Positions 1 to 14,575 of a stretch of 64,000 nt of DNA are shown piece by piece. The stretch covers positions 5,331,501 to 5,395,500 of the forward strand of contig SMMW01000622.1 in the NCBI GenBank assembly GCA_004794655.1, read 5' to 3'. The position numbers and the translations under genes were made by a program. How positions within the stretch are numbered: position 1 is the first letter of the stretch; each line of letters starts with the position of its first letter. A model generated the notes under the pieces. The model searched no databases, had not been told where the DNA came from, and saw only the letters and a program-made list of their open reading frames with translations. Origin of the DNA: Marisa cornuarietis (lineage: Eukaryota; Mollusca; Gastropoda; Architaenioglossa; Ampullariidae).

Positions 1-313
1 CAGAGACGCAAAGAGAAAGACCACAAAAAAGACGAGTGAGAAGAAATGAAACCAGCCAGGTTATGGTAGACATTCTGTCATTATTGCGTCGGGAATATGT
101 GAACACTCACATTCTCTAAAAGCTAAACATTTTTTTTGTTGTTGTTGTTTGCAAATGCACGTGTTCTGTATTTCGATAAAAGGAAGCAACATTACTCTGC
201 AAGAAACACAAAAGAATGAGACATGTGGAAGACGCAGAAGATTCTGAGACACAGGAATAGAGACACAAAACAAAGAGCAGGCGCGCACGCACGCACACAC
301 ACACACACACACA

Positions 314-1401
314 TATAAAGAAAAACAGATGCACGATAATTTCTACGGTAACATGTTTATATGCATTCAACACAGAATCCTAATCATTGATATTCTATGT
401 TTTATCAGAGTCCGTTTCGTTATGAAAGAACTGGCCTAACAAGCAAATACCACTTTGCAAACATGCCGGCCGAAGCCCTGATTTACCAAGTTTGAGTAAA
501 CAGATTGGCTCATCCTGAGATGTCATACCTAAGGCTAAAAATCGAACACAGCTTTGCCTGCAGACAGCTCATGGGTAAGCAAAGAAGCTTATCGATTGTA
601 CAGCTTTAACTATTTTGCAGATTCTGTGTAATAGCTTCCGACAAATGTAGTTTAAAGAAAGTGTCACAAAAAACCCCACGTGTAAAAATGAACGGGATTC
701 TGTCGTTTACATTTTATGGCATTGTATGTGACATGGAATGGAGTATGCTAATCAAGATTGCTCAATGATGACTGAAAACAAAATGTATTGTGTCCATGAA
801 TCAGAACATTTTGCTAATTTTGCTACGTCGTTCCAGATACAGTCAGGACCGTTTTGTTTATAACATTTTGTAATATTAAAAGCTGAGAAAGAGTAGATTT
901 GTTTTTACCATGCAAACAAAACAAGAAGAGCTTTTTGAGAGTTTTTTTTAATATAAATCTTAAGATCTACTTTTTGTTGCTGTCGAATATGTGAAGCATC
1001 ATGTCAGTCAAATTTGTTCACTACATCCGACATACAGGCAAATAGATACCTGGCCTGTTAGTTACCTAATAGCCAGTCGAGCTGTTAGGCAAGAAAGAGA
1101 GAAAAAAAGACAGACAGAAAGAAAAGAGACAGACAGAAAGAAAAAAACGAAAGAATGAAGGTTGGAAGAGCTCATGGCGTTCACGAAAAAACTAAAGAGA
1201 AATTCGATTAATTTCATAAGTGAACGTCTTGCAAGGAGCCAAGTGCAATTTGAAGTCTCAGCAGCAAGGCTGACGCCCGAGACAATGACATTCGAGCATG
1301 ATCATGTGACTGTTTAGTCTGAAAGAAAAGTCTTGGGAAGCCACGCCTCGGTTCGAATCTAATTAGCATTACTTGTACGACTTTTTCTTTCCTTTCTTTT
1401 C
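314..1401. other. No gene recognised
   Basis: AT-rich sequence. A CA run at 294-312 precedes it and a purine-rich AGAA/GACA tract lies at 1090-1155. Confidence 0.5.
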
Positions 1402-1612
1402 TACGGGAAGCGGATGGCCGAGTGGTTAGAGTGCTGGCGTCCGAACGGAGAGCGCGCTGGTTCAATTCCCGATGAGCTGGGGAAGGTAAGGCAACGAGGG
1501 AGAGGAGATGGGCACCGAGTTCGCGTGAAGCTGGCCACGAGAAAAGTGGGGTCTTTAACACCTCCCCCCCCAACGACCTGAAAAGGTTAGGGGATAACCT
1601 TTACCTTCATTT
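1402..1612 (+). mobile_element. SINE-A copy 1 (best preserved head)
   Basis: The A-box AGCGGATGGCCGAGTGGTTA and B-box CGCTGGTTCAATTCCC are 41 bp apart, like a tRNA-Ser/Leu-type head. The 3' strand does not form an acceptor stem. The body has GGGGAAGGTAAGGC, GAGGAGATGGGCACC and TTTAACACCTCCCC, then CAACGACC, ending TTAGGGGATAACCTTTACCTT. The related copies are at 27.8 kb and, more diverged, at 58.8 kb. Confidence 0.75.
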
Positions 1613-2117
1613 CTTTTCTCCTCCTGTCCAGCTTTACAGAAATGTGACCTGGTAAAGTATCTTAGACTGTGAGTGTCTGCGTCAAAAACTCTAAACACGC
1701 ACGATGTTGATGCTCAGAAGAATGTCAGCACTAGGTACTAGTCGGAAGTAACCTATTATGTTTTGCATAGCTTAACAGATGCCATTGACTACAACTCGCA
1801 AAAGTAGTTTAACGAATGTGACAAAGCACTGCAAGGGGATCATCGGCATGGACAGCAGTATCAAGGACGTTAACGGGATTTTCTGCATCAACTGATTTGT
1901 GAAATCGCTAAAGCGTTTGCATTTTTTTTTCCCCTTCATTAGCCCAAATTTTCGCTTTCTGAAAACCTTTCAACACCCTGGCGGCTAGCGACTTTTGTAA
2001 TAATCTTGGCGACTGGACTGTTCTACACATACGCGAACAGCCGATCGAGGTTGGCAACTTTTCAAACCTTGATCTTAATCGTTTTGTCTACCCAGTCATT
2101 CTGTCAAAAATAAAAGC

Positions 2118-2192
2118 CGACACCTAAATTCTAACCCTAGCCCAAGCCCTAACCCTTCTTCTAATTTAAAACCAAACCCCAAACCCTAAAGC
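2118..2192 (-). repeat. Degenerate telomere-like CCCTAA tract
   Basis: CTAACCCTAG, CCCTAACCC, CCCCAAACCCTAAA and similar variants without an exact array. It resembles the tract at 62314-62378 in the opposite orientation. Confidence 0.55.
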
Positions 2193-3803
2193 TATCTTAA
2201 TTATACACGTAACAGCACGTTCAAACACACATTCACTCAACCAAACGAGTGAACCAAAGAAAAATATACTATATAACAAAATTAATTTTAAAAATCCACG
2301 AAAAAAACATTGGCTTTAGCCATTATATTCGCTGTAGCAACTTCGACCAAAGCAGTCACTCGTTAAACTTTTTAATTACTGCATTTTCATTGGACACCAT
2401 AAAAAAATTCAAAGACGGTGTGCGCATGTGTGGCAGAAGCCGCTGGTGACTCATTACTGGTTGCTCACGATTTAAAGGCCTGTTTGGCACAAGCCATCGG
2501 ACACAATCATGTCACACGTTTCTTGCTGAAAGGCATGTGCGTATGCAAATCCCACTCTTGGAAGGAACCCTAAGCTCCCTTGAGGTCTGGATTTCTTAAA
2601 ATTCGTAAATAAAGGATGAAGGTTCCCCGAAAGGAAGAAAGAGGAGGATGACGTAGAAGATGAAAGTGTGGTGGGGAGGGGGAACTGATGTTGTACCTCC
2701 AGCTAGCAGAGAATGTTATATTATGGAAAAGCGAATGTGCCCTGTAAATAGGTGTCACAAGTAGAGCATATAAGAAACAAATGAGCTCAGGAATAACGGT
2801 AAGTCCTGTTTGGATCCTAATTAGTGTGTCGGGGGACTGCCTTATGAAAACTAGAAGAAGAAAAAGACGACAACGAAGAAGAAGAAGAACAATAACAACA
2901 ACAAGAACAACAACAGAACTTTTTTAATAAGAAAGAAACATTGACAGACTAAATTGCTTGCAACAACAAAAGAAGTCTAGGCACGTCATACAGCAGCAGA
3001 CGAAAATCTTTTCAGACTCAATTATAAGATTTTTCAAAGGTTTCGTATCATATTCAGGCCCTTGTCATCATCTATCACGGCTTTCCTGTCATAATTCTTT
3101 GCTGTACAAGGAGAGGTAAGCCAGATTCTAATACTTCGATTGGAAACCCATGCGCTTCAGCTTCAGCAAGACTGCGATGTTCTGTCGATCCGGAATAAAC
3201 CCCCTTATCGTATGGCACAGGGCGCTAGGTGCGGTTCGATGTCTGTAGTCATACATTTTTGACACGTATAGAGAAGAGACTGGGCTTGATAGGAGGGGTA
3301 GGGAGAGAGCACTGACACGACGACCCGGAAGGGGTCGCCATCCAATCGCGTGCAAAGAAGCTGGTCGTCTCAAACCTGTCCTGTCCACGGCGAGCCAAAC
3401 GCCAGCGATCGGCTGATTGCATCTTCGTCGTCATGATCTAATTACGCCCCAGAGACTTCATAAGCAGACACGCCTCGGACTAGGGAAGCGGCCCGAGATT
3501 ATAACTCGGTTGTCTCAGGAGGCCGCGGCCACAGAATGTGTGAGGTACAGAAGTGTCGAAAAGTCGGTCCACGGTCTTGGATGGTGTGTTATGTAGGGAT
3601 GCTGAACCACACGGCTCACGAGCTACCACCGAGAACAATTTTATAGTTTCTAGCGGAATCTGCCTCAATTAAAACGTTTCCAGCAGAATTTTCTGCCTCA
3701 ATTTTAAAGTTTCCAACAGAACATGACACAGTTTCTTCCTTAATTTAACCTGTGTGTGTGTGATGCCGAAGTACATGTTGACAACAAATTGGATGTGCGC
3801 AAA

Positions 3804-3804
<1 letters not shown>

Positions 3805-3892
<88 letters not shown>
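3805..3892. repeat. Pure CA microsatellite, 44 units
   Basis: 88 bp of uninterrupted CA, the longest perfect dinucleotide tract in the window. Confidence 0.98.
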
Positions 3893-3893
<1 letters not shown>

Positions 3894-4910
3894 CCTACTA
3901 ACTTAAAAACCGTTTCTCGTACCCGTTTTTGTTTCATCTGCGCCAACTAAAAGTACATTTATGCAAAGAAACATTTTGGTTTATTCCGCGCGCTGTGAAA
4001 GCCAGCTTACACCTAGCGGACGTTCTCTGTCAGTGCTGTCTTAACCTGTCAATTTTCCTGTTTGACCTGCCACTGCTCTGCTCTCCTGTCTTGGCTACAT
4101 CTTGGTTAACCCCATCTCACCCCTTTTACGTCTTGGACCTTGGCCTGCCATCGCTTCCTTGGCCTGCCGCTGGTTCTCCACGTGCTTGTCTGGTACTGGA
4201 TATTTGTGTGAGAGTCTGCTAGTATACAGCGTCCACTCCGCCCACAAGCTCTACAGCAATTCGCCATTCACTTTACCTCCAGCGTTCATTACTCCCACGG
4301 AAAGTCTCTCACTCTTCCGGATCAGGCGGTCACTAACTGTTGCGAGCCGATGCTTTAACCACAAAGATGGCGTTCCCAGCTCATTGTGTATGATTAATGC
4401 TGTCCGCTTGCTTTTCACTGGAGCAGGCGCGAACAGGTATCAGAAATCGATGACGTAGTTCTATTACGTCAGTCGTAAAGAGCCGCATCACACTAACGTA
4501 TTCTTGACGCAAAAAAAGGATCAGAGGCCGTTATTTTTCAAATAAATAAACACGGTAATGCACAACGCTCTTTATCAAAATGTTTCTCAAAGTTATTTTC
4601 CTTTTACAACCACACGAAGATTAAACTGGTCTGTCTGCCCGCCAATCTGTTCCTTTAACTTTCTCCCACGTCTGCATTTCTACGAATCACGATTTGTTTT
4701 TCCTCCAGTTCGCTATCACTATCACTTCAAGTGTTATTTAAAGTGTCTCTGCCGTTACCTCAGTTTTTGCCAGCATGCAAATGTTGTTCTCTTGAACATT
4801 TTCGTAAAGTCGCAGGACTTATTTGAAAATAGTGAAGTCCGTGACAATCAAGCCTGCCTAAGTGCCTTTCAACACAGAGAGGTTGAGGTTCTGCTGTATG
4901 TCTATGTATG

Positions 4911-4939
4911 TATGAGAGAGACAGAGAGAGAGAGAGAGC
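4911..4939. repeat. GA microsatellite
   Basis: About 14 AG units with one interruption. Confidence 0.85.
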
Positions 4940-5229
4940 ATGTGTGTGTTTTTTTTTCACCACCAAGATCTAAGCATCAAAATCATCATTATCATCTATC
5001 AACAGCAACAACATCTTGTCATGGTTTTTAACAAGTCGACACATCTGGTATCGGAGAAGACAGAGAGAAAACAGAACCACTCAATCTAAAAATAATTTTC
5101 CTTTTTTCCTACATTTATCACAAAAATAAAAAATGACATTATTTTCACATTTAACTTTGAACTAAGTCGTTAGCATTTGATGACCCTACTTCTCTTAACA
5201 CATTAAACACCGCGTAATTCTGACTGCTG

Positions 5230-5420
5230 CTGCGGTGGTCCATTGGCACAACGGTTAGCGGCTAATTATACAGTGAGGATTGGCTGTCTTGGGTTCAGAT
5301 CTCGTCTCGGGCACACTATTCTTTCTCTACACGTTGCATCTGCTTACAGACCTGAGTGCCTTTCCGTGATATAGCGTTAGCTGCTGGCTCGGCGTAAAGC
5401 ATCAATCCCCACCCATCGAT
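5230..5420 (+). mobile_element. SINE-B copy 1
   Basis: The tRNA-like head has CATTGGCACAACGGTTAGCGG and a B-box-like CTTGGGTTCAGATCTCG. A body of about 110 bp ends GTTAGCTGCTGGCTCGGCGT and then AAAGCATCAATCC. The body matches 15395-15545. The family name is unknown to me. Confidence 0.75.
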
Positions 5421-5925
5421 CGCCATTACGTTAAAGTAATCAAAGATTACATGATGACAGTAGTCGTAGGTAGGGTACAGTGTGTTAACAAAAAAAGTTC
5501 AAATTACGCCTTATAAGCGCAGAGTGTTACAAACACTCTTGCCCTTAAAAGCTACATAAAGAAAGATGGAAGCAAGAATTTTTTTCCATAAGAAATTTAA
5601 GCGATATCCAAGGCTTTGAAGGAACTTCCGTTGTGAAAAAAATATCTATCACATTACCGGCATCACAGACTTGCAGCTGTCTTGTTCCCAGCTTGTCTGT
5701 CACTGGTCGCCTCATTAGATGGCAGGGCGAAGTGAGAAGCAGAAGCAAGGAGTGATAAGAAACGCCCACTCACTGTAAGACTAGAGGCAAGTCCTTCACG
5801 AAGCACTAGAATAAGGGAGGCGGCTTTCTTTAAAAAAAAAGAGAGAAAAAGGGCTTGGAATGTGTACATGTAAACAACCAGACAATTAATTATTCGCATG
5901 TTTCATACATACACAGAGAGAAACA

Positions 5926-5948
5926 CACACACACACACACACACACAA
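5926..5948. repeat. AC microsatellite
   Basis: About 11 AC units. A short TA run follows at 6044-6056. Confidence 0.9.
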
Positions 5949-6517
5949 GCTTATACACGTACATAGATATACGCAAACACCCATACAAGGATTTATTAGT
6001 AGGCCAGCAAACATGCATGTCTAAACACAGACACACGAACGCATATATATATATATAAAAAGACAGAGCAACTTTCTGCACATCCAGCCAGTGTAGAAGG
6101 TTTCCTTCAAAGCCAACGGATTCTAAGCAGTCAGAAGAAAGCCCCAGGATCGGTCTGGGCAGACTCAGGACCACCTCCTCAAATTCTGTGTGCCTGCGGG
6201 GCGGCTGTCCGGACATGATGGACTGATGGGGGGAAGGCGTTGCTTTGTTAGCACGTGAAGGTCTGGCTCGGGATTATGTATCTCTTTGGGTTCGCGAGTC
6301 AACTTCCAGTTGCTGTGAAGGTGTTAAACCTGCGGGCGGGGGAAGTTGGTCGGGGTACAAGAAGCAGCAGGAATTTACAAACGGAAGCAGATTATCCGGA
6401 AGACCAATCTCCTGCCTGTAGCATAAAAAAGTGAGTTTTTATGAGAAGATCCCTTCATCCTGCTAGTGAGGAGAAGATTAGAAACGTTGTGGTTGGTCTG
6501 GTGAAAGAGAATTTTTC

Positions 6518-6670
6518 CATTTGAAGATGGTGCGATACGAGTACTTACTATCTGAGGACTGTAGAATGTTGGTTTTATCATCTAAAGTCTGTAAAATAAA
6601 TGTGTAATATCTAAAGACTCTACAAAATGCATAAATACCAACTGAAGACAGAAGAATATCAGGTATACAG
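6518..6670 (+). repeat. Degenerate 31 bp minisatellite
   Basis: ATCTGAGGACTGTAGAAT and variants (ATCTAAAGTCTGTAAAAT, ATCTAAAGACTCTACAAAAT, AACTGAAGACAGAAGAAT) begin near 6518, 6549, 6580, 6609 and 6640. Confidence 0.8.
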
Positions 6671-8519
6671 TCCAAGAGCTGACTGACTTAATAAATGCGA
6701 ATCACATGCTGACAGCAGAATGTCAGTGGCAGAAATCGAACATTGCAATCTGCTAACTGTTGATACGATATCTCTCAACCCATCTTTCTTGCCCTTCAAG
6801 TCAAACCTGTTAAAAAAAACAGAGGATTTGCAAAAACGGTAACTGATAACCTCGGTATTTTTCAGTCCTTATAGCCATTGAAGTCATCGAATAGTGTAGA
6901 ATGAAAAGGAAGTTTACGATGATGAAAATAATACAATGGATTTGTAGAGCAGAACCCGTGGCCATTAAACGAGGATAAGTTATTTTCTAAGGGGGAGGGG
7001 GGAAATGGGGAAAATCATGGACAAACTTCTTGTCTCCGGAGGTGCGACGCACTATTCAGACTCTGCAGATATTGTCAGATTTTTACAGCTCCACTCTCAG
7101 GGTAAGGTATTATCCGTGGAGTCAAGATGCTTGCTCCTCATTTCTTCGGGACAATGAATTATCCTCGTTTCACGATTATGGCCCTTGATCAGAAATCATA
7201 CTGAAAGACACCTAAAACACAATAAAAATGACGCCACATTCACCATCCGACTATTTCTGCACAATTCCTTGTGCACAGGAAACGGATTTGAGGAAAAGGT
7301 TTCCTACCGGTTCCCGGTTTCTGCGGCGGAACCACCCATTAAATCCAGAGAAAACCGTAAAAGACGATTAAAGATTATGAATACGAGATGCAAATTATAT
7401 TCGTTCATACCACACGTTTTATTGACTCGCATTAATATCGTCCATTACTTGATCGGTTTGTTACTCATTTTTTGCAAAATAAGCCTTTGTGAGGCGAATA
7501 TGTGTGAAAAATGTGTCGCCTTTCATCAGAAGCTAGTTAAAGGTCATTAAAGTAGGTCCTTTCATCAGAAACTAGTCTCACATCAGCGCGAAAAATGCGA
7601 AGTATTGACAAATCTCACATCGTTACTTGACTTCGCATGGTTCAAAATTAGTACAGTCTAGGAGAAGGAGAGCAGTCAAAAGCGTCAAGAAAGAAGGAAG
7701 GAAGGGATAAGCGAGAAAGAGGGATTGAGAGATGGAGAGAAGAAAGATGAGAGGAAAGTGAAAACATGAAGAGCCAGATGAAGTACTTAGCACATGTAAC
7801 AGACAAAATACTGCTGTAACTAATTAAAATGGGGAACTACTTCATTAACTTGTTACAGGCGCCATTTTGTGATTACTGTCAGGATCGGTTTTGTTTCGGC
7901 AGGAAGTACGCTTGACCGACGGATCAGATCGTGAACTTTCAAGAAGGTCGTAGCCAAGCTTTTATCTTTATACATGTTAGTTTAGCGACACGATAGCAGG
8001 AGTTAGCTGCCCGTTTACTTCTTTAACGTAAAAGAACTTGTGTGGTTGTGACAATTTGAGAGCACAAAATTTTAAAAAAAATTGCAGCGAAGAGACTTGA
8101 AGGGCTTCATCCCCGCTACACATGCGCATATCGTGTATTGATCTTAGCGAACAAATGGGAGTGATCTTTCTTTGCATGATTATATTTTGTAGTCTGCATC
8201 TCGAGAACAGAAGGTGGGTGGATGAGTGGGTGCCATCAGATTGGGGGGAATTCACCAGATTTGGGTAAAGACTGTCAAGCACTGAACTTATCCTTAGTCG
8301 ATTCCTGCAATACAGTCCTGATGAAAAGCTGCACAAAATTCAGAGCATTCAGAAGCGTGATGCCGGCACGCTGAGCTGATATGCAGGCATATACTCTCCC
8401 GCAGCCTCCCGCCATCATACACCTCCTCAGTCTCTCTCTCCAGCACGAGTTGCTGATGTGTAATCTATAGGTTAGCTTACGATGGTTGCTTCTATACTTA
8501 ACATGTAGAGACTTTTCTC
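6671..8519. other. No gene recognised
   Basis: The ORF 7185-7550 (121 codons) has a hydrophobic segment and two CxxC-like cysteines but resembles nothing I know. A purine-rich AG tract lies at 7660-7770. Confidence 0.45.
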
Positions 8520-8735
8520 TTGTCATTATTCGCTCAGCAATTCAACTATTTACTGAGCATCTACACTGTATCAAGCATATAAATCATCTAGAGACGATTT
8601 ACAGTAAAAGGAAGGATATGCGCAGGTTATAAGCAACCGCTACACCATATTGTATGAGATACTTGAGTATCCGCGGATTTTGGTACCCACGGGGTGTCTT
8701 GGAACCAATCTCCTGTAGATACCAAGGTAATAGTA
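8520..8735 (+). mobile_element. pogo/Tigger-like DNA transposon remnant (3' end)
   Basis: The stretch ACTTGAGTATCCGCGGATTT, then TGGTACCCACGGGGTGTC, TTGGAACCAATCTCCTGTAG and ATACCAAGG closely follows the 3' terminal sequence I remember for Tigger-type elements (GAGCATCCGCGGATTTTGG, then TATCC.CGGGG, then TCCTGGAACCAATCCCC, then GCGGATACC.AGGG). The upstream ~130 bp (CAACTATTTACTGAGCAT, ATCTAGAGACGATTTA, GCGCAGGTTATAAGCAA) also follow that order. There is no transposase coding and the other terminus was not found. The family call rests on memory, not a database search. Confidence 0.55.
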
Positions 8736-10142
8736 GAAGAAAACATCGTGTGCATTTGTATACCTTTCAGGGAGACTGACTACACATAGTTTCCAGCTGC
8801 AAATAGTAGGTGCATCGCTGGTTAACGGTCTAAAGATGGCAGCTGTCGCTGCAGCTGTCTACCAGATTACTTACAGATCCGCTTGCAATGAAGCAGTTGC
8901 TTCGTGAAACTGTTGGCCATTTGCTGCAGCTGCTGACGGTTACGAGAGTATTACCATACTGCACACGATGTCACCAAAGCAGCAGCCTAGCTGACTGCCA
9001 TAAAACAACATATTTAGCTCTAGATGGCCACCAGGGGACGAAGGTACACAGTCAATCATACTCCGATGTACCAGAGGAAGATGTAAACTAGCAAAGAGCA
9101 TCCACGCGGGTGGACACAGCTACGAGAAGAGATGCTAACCTCAGAACCCAGTTTATCACGCAGGGTCTTTTGAAGACAGCTGTAATTGTAAAAGACAGCT
9201 GCAAGACTATTTAATGACCAGTGTTTCATAAAGCTGCAGCCCCAGTCTGCTATATGCTAGTTACGTCACTGTCCAGCCCAAAACTGTGTACTACCCAACG
9301 TGCTAGTTACAGACGGTAATAAGAGATTTACGTCACGATCCAACCTAATACAAAGGTAGCAACTAGAGACACCTATACTTCACTACCCAGACTATAACAA
9401 AGGCGGCAGCGACAGAAGAACGAGGCATATGTCTGTCGCAGAAGACGGTCTAGACCCGGACACAAGACTCTCTTTGAGAAAGATGCTTTGCCCTCGTCTG
9501 GAGCGTCGTCTGAAGAAATCAACATTCATCGATACACCATTATGAGATGTCGGACCGAGCAGCCCCGGGGCTGCCTGATAGAATGACCTTCTCGAATGTT
9601 CCGTCTGTACAGAGTAAAAAGGCAACCAGAGAAAAACGATTTTCCCTCCCGAGACCAGGAAAAAATGACCCGTGTTTGCTATTGTTACTTTGCCCTGACT
9701 AACAAATCGCAAACGTTCTCAGAGGAACGATCAGTTCAAGCTGGAAGGTAGTCTATTGTGCCTCCTGCCCCACGCCATGCGAGACTGACGGGGGTTTTTT
9801 CTGCTTCACCCGCGGGTGAGACCGCGACTCTTTTTTCAGCTGGTGAGGTTTTTTTTTCTCTTTTCCTTTCTTACTTTAATTGCATACTTTCTTTCAGGTT
9901 TTTGTTCATTTTTTTCACACACTCATCCAGCTTGAATGATTGCAGTATAAAGACAACCTGCCGTGAAATGAGTGTCATCAGGAGGCCAGATAAAGTGTTC
10001 TCGGACCAGATTAAATCTTCCTCTATCGTGCGATTCTTATTTGGTCAGGGTTATGATATTAAAGGGACAGAAAAAAGTAGTTTCGGACGCTTCTTTTCGT
10101 TCGGTATTTGTTTAAGTACTTCCCATACATTCTTGCCCGTTG
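8736..10142. other. No gene recognised
   Basis: A CAGCTG-rich stretch lies at 8838-8940. Two near-copies of GTGCTAGTTAC / TTACGTCAC are spaced around 9257-9340. Neither amounts to a recognisable element. Confidence 0.45.
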
Positions 10143-10264
10143 GAGTGAGTGAGTGAGTGAGTGAGTGAGTGAGTGTGAGTGAGTGAGTGAGTGAGTGAGT
10201 GAGTGAGTGAGTGAGTGAGTGAGTGAGTGAGTGAGTGAGTGAGTGAGTGAGTGAGTGAGTGAGT
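10143..10264. repeat. GAGT tetranucleotide microsatellite
   Basis: About 30 GAGT units with a single TG insertion near 10174. The Leu-Thr-His-Ser repeat ORFs on the other strand are by-products. Confidence 0.98.
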
Positions 10265-12517
<2,253 letters not shown>

Positions 12518-12738
12518 GCATTACGAAGACTCCCCTCGGTGCTTCACATTACCATGCTACGTAGAAGTAATAGAGACAGAAATTAATAAATGAGGGTTTT
12601 TAAAAATTTTAGTACTCTCTCTCTCTTTCTCTTTTCACCTCTCATACACATATTACACACATCTTAACTATGGACCCTTTAGAACTGTGTAGATAATAGA
12701 GTAACCGCTGCAAGAGGTATTTCCTAGCAAGACAGTCT

Positions 12739-12975
12739 TTAACGACTTTTTTGAAACATGGAAATAACTGAACCCTTCGGATTGAGACTAGCAGCGAGTT
12801 TCCATAATTCGGGTACAATGTACGAGACGGATCGCTCGCCAGATCTTTTGGTGCCGACCTTTGGCAGATACGGGAGAGTGGTCTGCCCAGGAAGGAAGGT
12901 GTCGCGATGGAGAGTTGCCAGTGAGCAAGTTACATACGCAGGGAGGAGAGCAGCCACAGAGGTCCTCATGATGTT
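12739..12975 (-). pseudogene. Reverse transcriptase C-terminal fragment (CR1/L2-type)
   Basis: The minus-strand translation contains LLPAYVTCSLATL, then LPYLPKVGTKRSGERSVSY, then IVPELWKLAASL. This follows the C-terminal pattern of CR1/L2-type reverse transcriptases, where a (A)P.YL.. segment is followed by P...TK.GERSFSY.AP.LWN.LP. The usual WNSLP has decayed to WKLAA and the final FK..LKT segment is altered. It is a short, non-functional remnant with no recognisable 3' tail. Confidence 0.65.
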
Positions 12976-14154
12976 TCACAGCTAAGGTGTCAGCAACTCG
13001 GGCTTGAACAGGCAGCCAGTGGAGAAGAAAAGATGTGTGACATGATTACGTTTTCTTGACTTGAGAACGAGGTGTACAGCGGCGTTCTGGGATCCCTGTA
13101 TTTTTAGTTTCCTGAGTCGCACCACCCATGGCCCTGAGCCCACGCTAAATTAATTCTGGTCTTCAGCTCTCAAGAAAAAAAAATCGTGGGAGATGTTAAA
13201 CGCTGTTTAAAAAAACTAGTATTACGTATTTTTCTTTATACTGGATCCTTGACCAATTATTGCAGTGCCAAAGACAGGCGAAAAAAAGATAAAATAAGGA
13301 GGAAGAATAAAGATGAAACGGATGGTTCGGGTGGGGGAAGAGGAACACAACAGACCATTTTGTCCATCTAACACCACCTGCCGTGATGGTGCAGTGGCCT
13401 CTCAGGCAGGTAAAGCGCACTCACCTGATTAGAGTCCTTCGGAAGCAACATGTTTTGCTGTCGGGGTCGCCCAATCACTCAGCTTCGTTGACCAATCCTT
13501 CACGAGGGCGACGAGCGAGAACAATTGGCGACTCCAGGCAAAGACGCGTTCCGAAGCAATGAAAGGCGCGTGCTGGTCTGAATGAGGAGCAGCCTTTTCG
13601 CTACATTTCTTTAACACTCCTTCATGCAGAGGCTCCGCGTGGACCTCACTTTCACACGCTCTCCTTGCAGCTCTCGTTTCCTCCGCTGCGACCCCTTTTC
13701 TGGCTTGTCTCTGTCCCTCTGTCTCGGTGTTTCTCACTCACTACTCACTCCCTCTGCCTCTCTTTCTCTTTCTCCCCCACCCTCTGTTGTGGTTTGTACC
13801 TATCTCACTCTCCCGTCTTCGTGCCGCATGCGGCAAGGCAAGGTCTGTGCCGCGCCGCGCTCCTCTACTGAGCGGCAGGAAACCGTTGCCCGCGTGCCTG
13901 GCTGCGACAGGATACGCCACGTGCATTGATCGTCCGGCATCCACTGGGCTCGCCGTACGTCGAGCCTGCCTGCCCTCCACGGCAGGAGAGGGACACGTGT
14001 CTGGTACCGGCGCCCTGGTCACGTCAGCGGAGAGAGTCTTGCGGGATCTCAAGTGAGTCTCGCGTCAGTGGCGTCCTCCTGGGCATCGAGAATAAGCCGT
14101 TCATCAGCTGTCGCAACCAAGATCGATCGTTCTGCATGGCTCGTGTTTGCTAGG
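12976..14154. other. CpG-rich block, no gene recognised
   Basis: From about 13620 to 14060 the sequence is G+C- and CpG-rich with a CT-rich stretch (13711-13800), and it runs into the CpG-rich minisatellite. It could be an unmethylated promoter-type island. I see no TATA box, splice sites or protein motif to support a gene. Confidence 0.4.
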
Positions 14155-14575
14155 GTGTGACAGCTGATATGCGCGCGACACCAGTTGACCTGCGAGTGAC
14201 GCCAGTTGGTTTTGGTGCGATAACAGTTGAGAGCTGGTCTCCATACGTGACACCAGGTGACATGCGCAAAACACCGGTCCACAGCAAATCTGCGCGTAAT
14301 TGCAGTTGATCTGTGCGCGGTACACCTTCGACCTGCATTTGACACCAGCTGTACGTCAGATCAGCTTTCGTGGTCTGCGCTTGACGTTCATTGACAGGTT
14401 GGTCCACGTGTGACGCCAGTTCGTCCTGCACGCGACACCTGAGGACAGCTTTACCTGCGTTTAATACAAGACCGTTGGTCCGCGTTGTAATACAAGACCG
14501 TTGGTCCGCGTGGGACACAAGTTGACCTCCTAGGTGTGATGTCAGTTTACAGCTGATCTGTTGACCTGCCTGTGT
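14155..14575 (+). repeat. Degenerate CpG-rich minisatellite, ~21 bp core
   Basis: Variants of ACACCAGTTGACCTGCGCGTG recur about 18 times at 20-40 bp spacing. Near its right end one 24 bp unit (TAATACAAGACCGTTGGTCC, then GCGT) is exactly duplicated at 14462-14485 and 14488-14511, marking a recent tandem step. The several open frames here are by-products of the repeat. Confidence 0.8.

Larger units (their letters stand above)
2193..5229. other. No gene recognised
   Basis: Contains GAA/CAA-rich triplet runs (2850-2920) and the CA tract at 3805-3892. Short ORFs show no family motifs. Confidence 0.5.

Noticed and set aside
1402..1490. tRNA gene (Ser/Leu-like A and B boxes)
   Set aside because: The 5' and 3' ends do not pair into an acceptor stem, and the sequence continues into a body shared with another locus, so it is a SINE head.
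3740..3950. Cys-Val and Thr-His repeat ORFs
   Set aside because: They are translations of the CA microsatellite; the same applies at 19.8, 22.8 and 23.7 kb.
13381..13450. tRNA-like head (GATGGTGCAGTGG)
   Set aside because: No B-box follows at a suitable distance.
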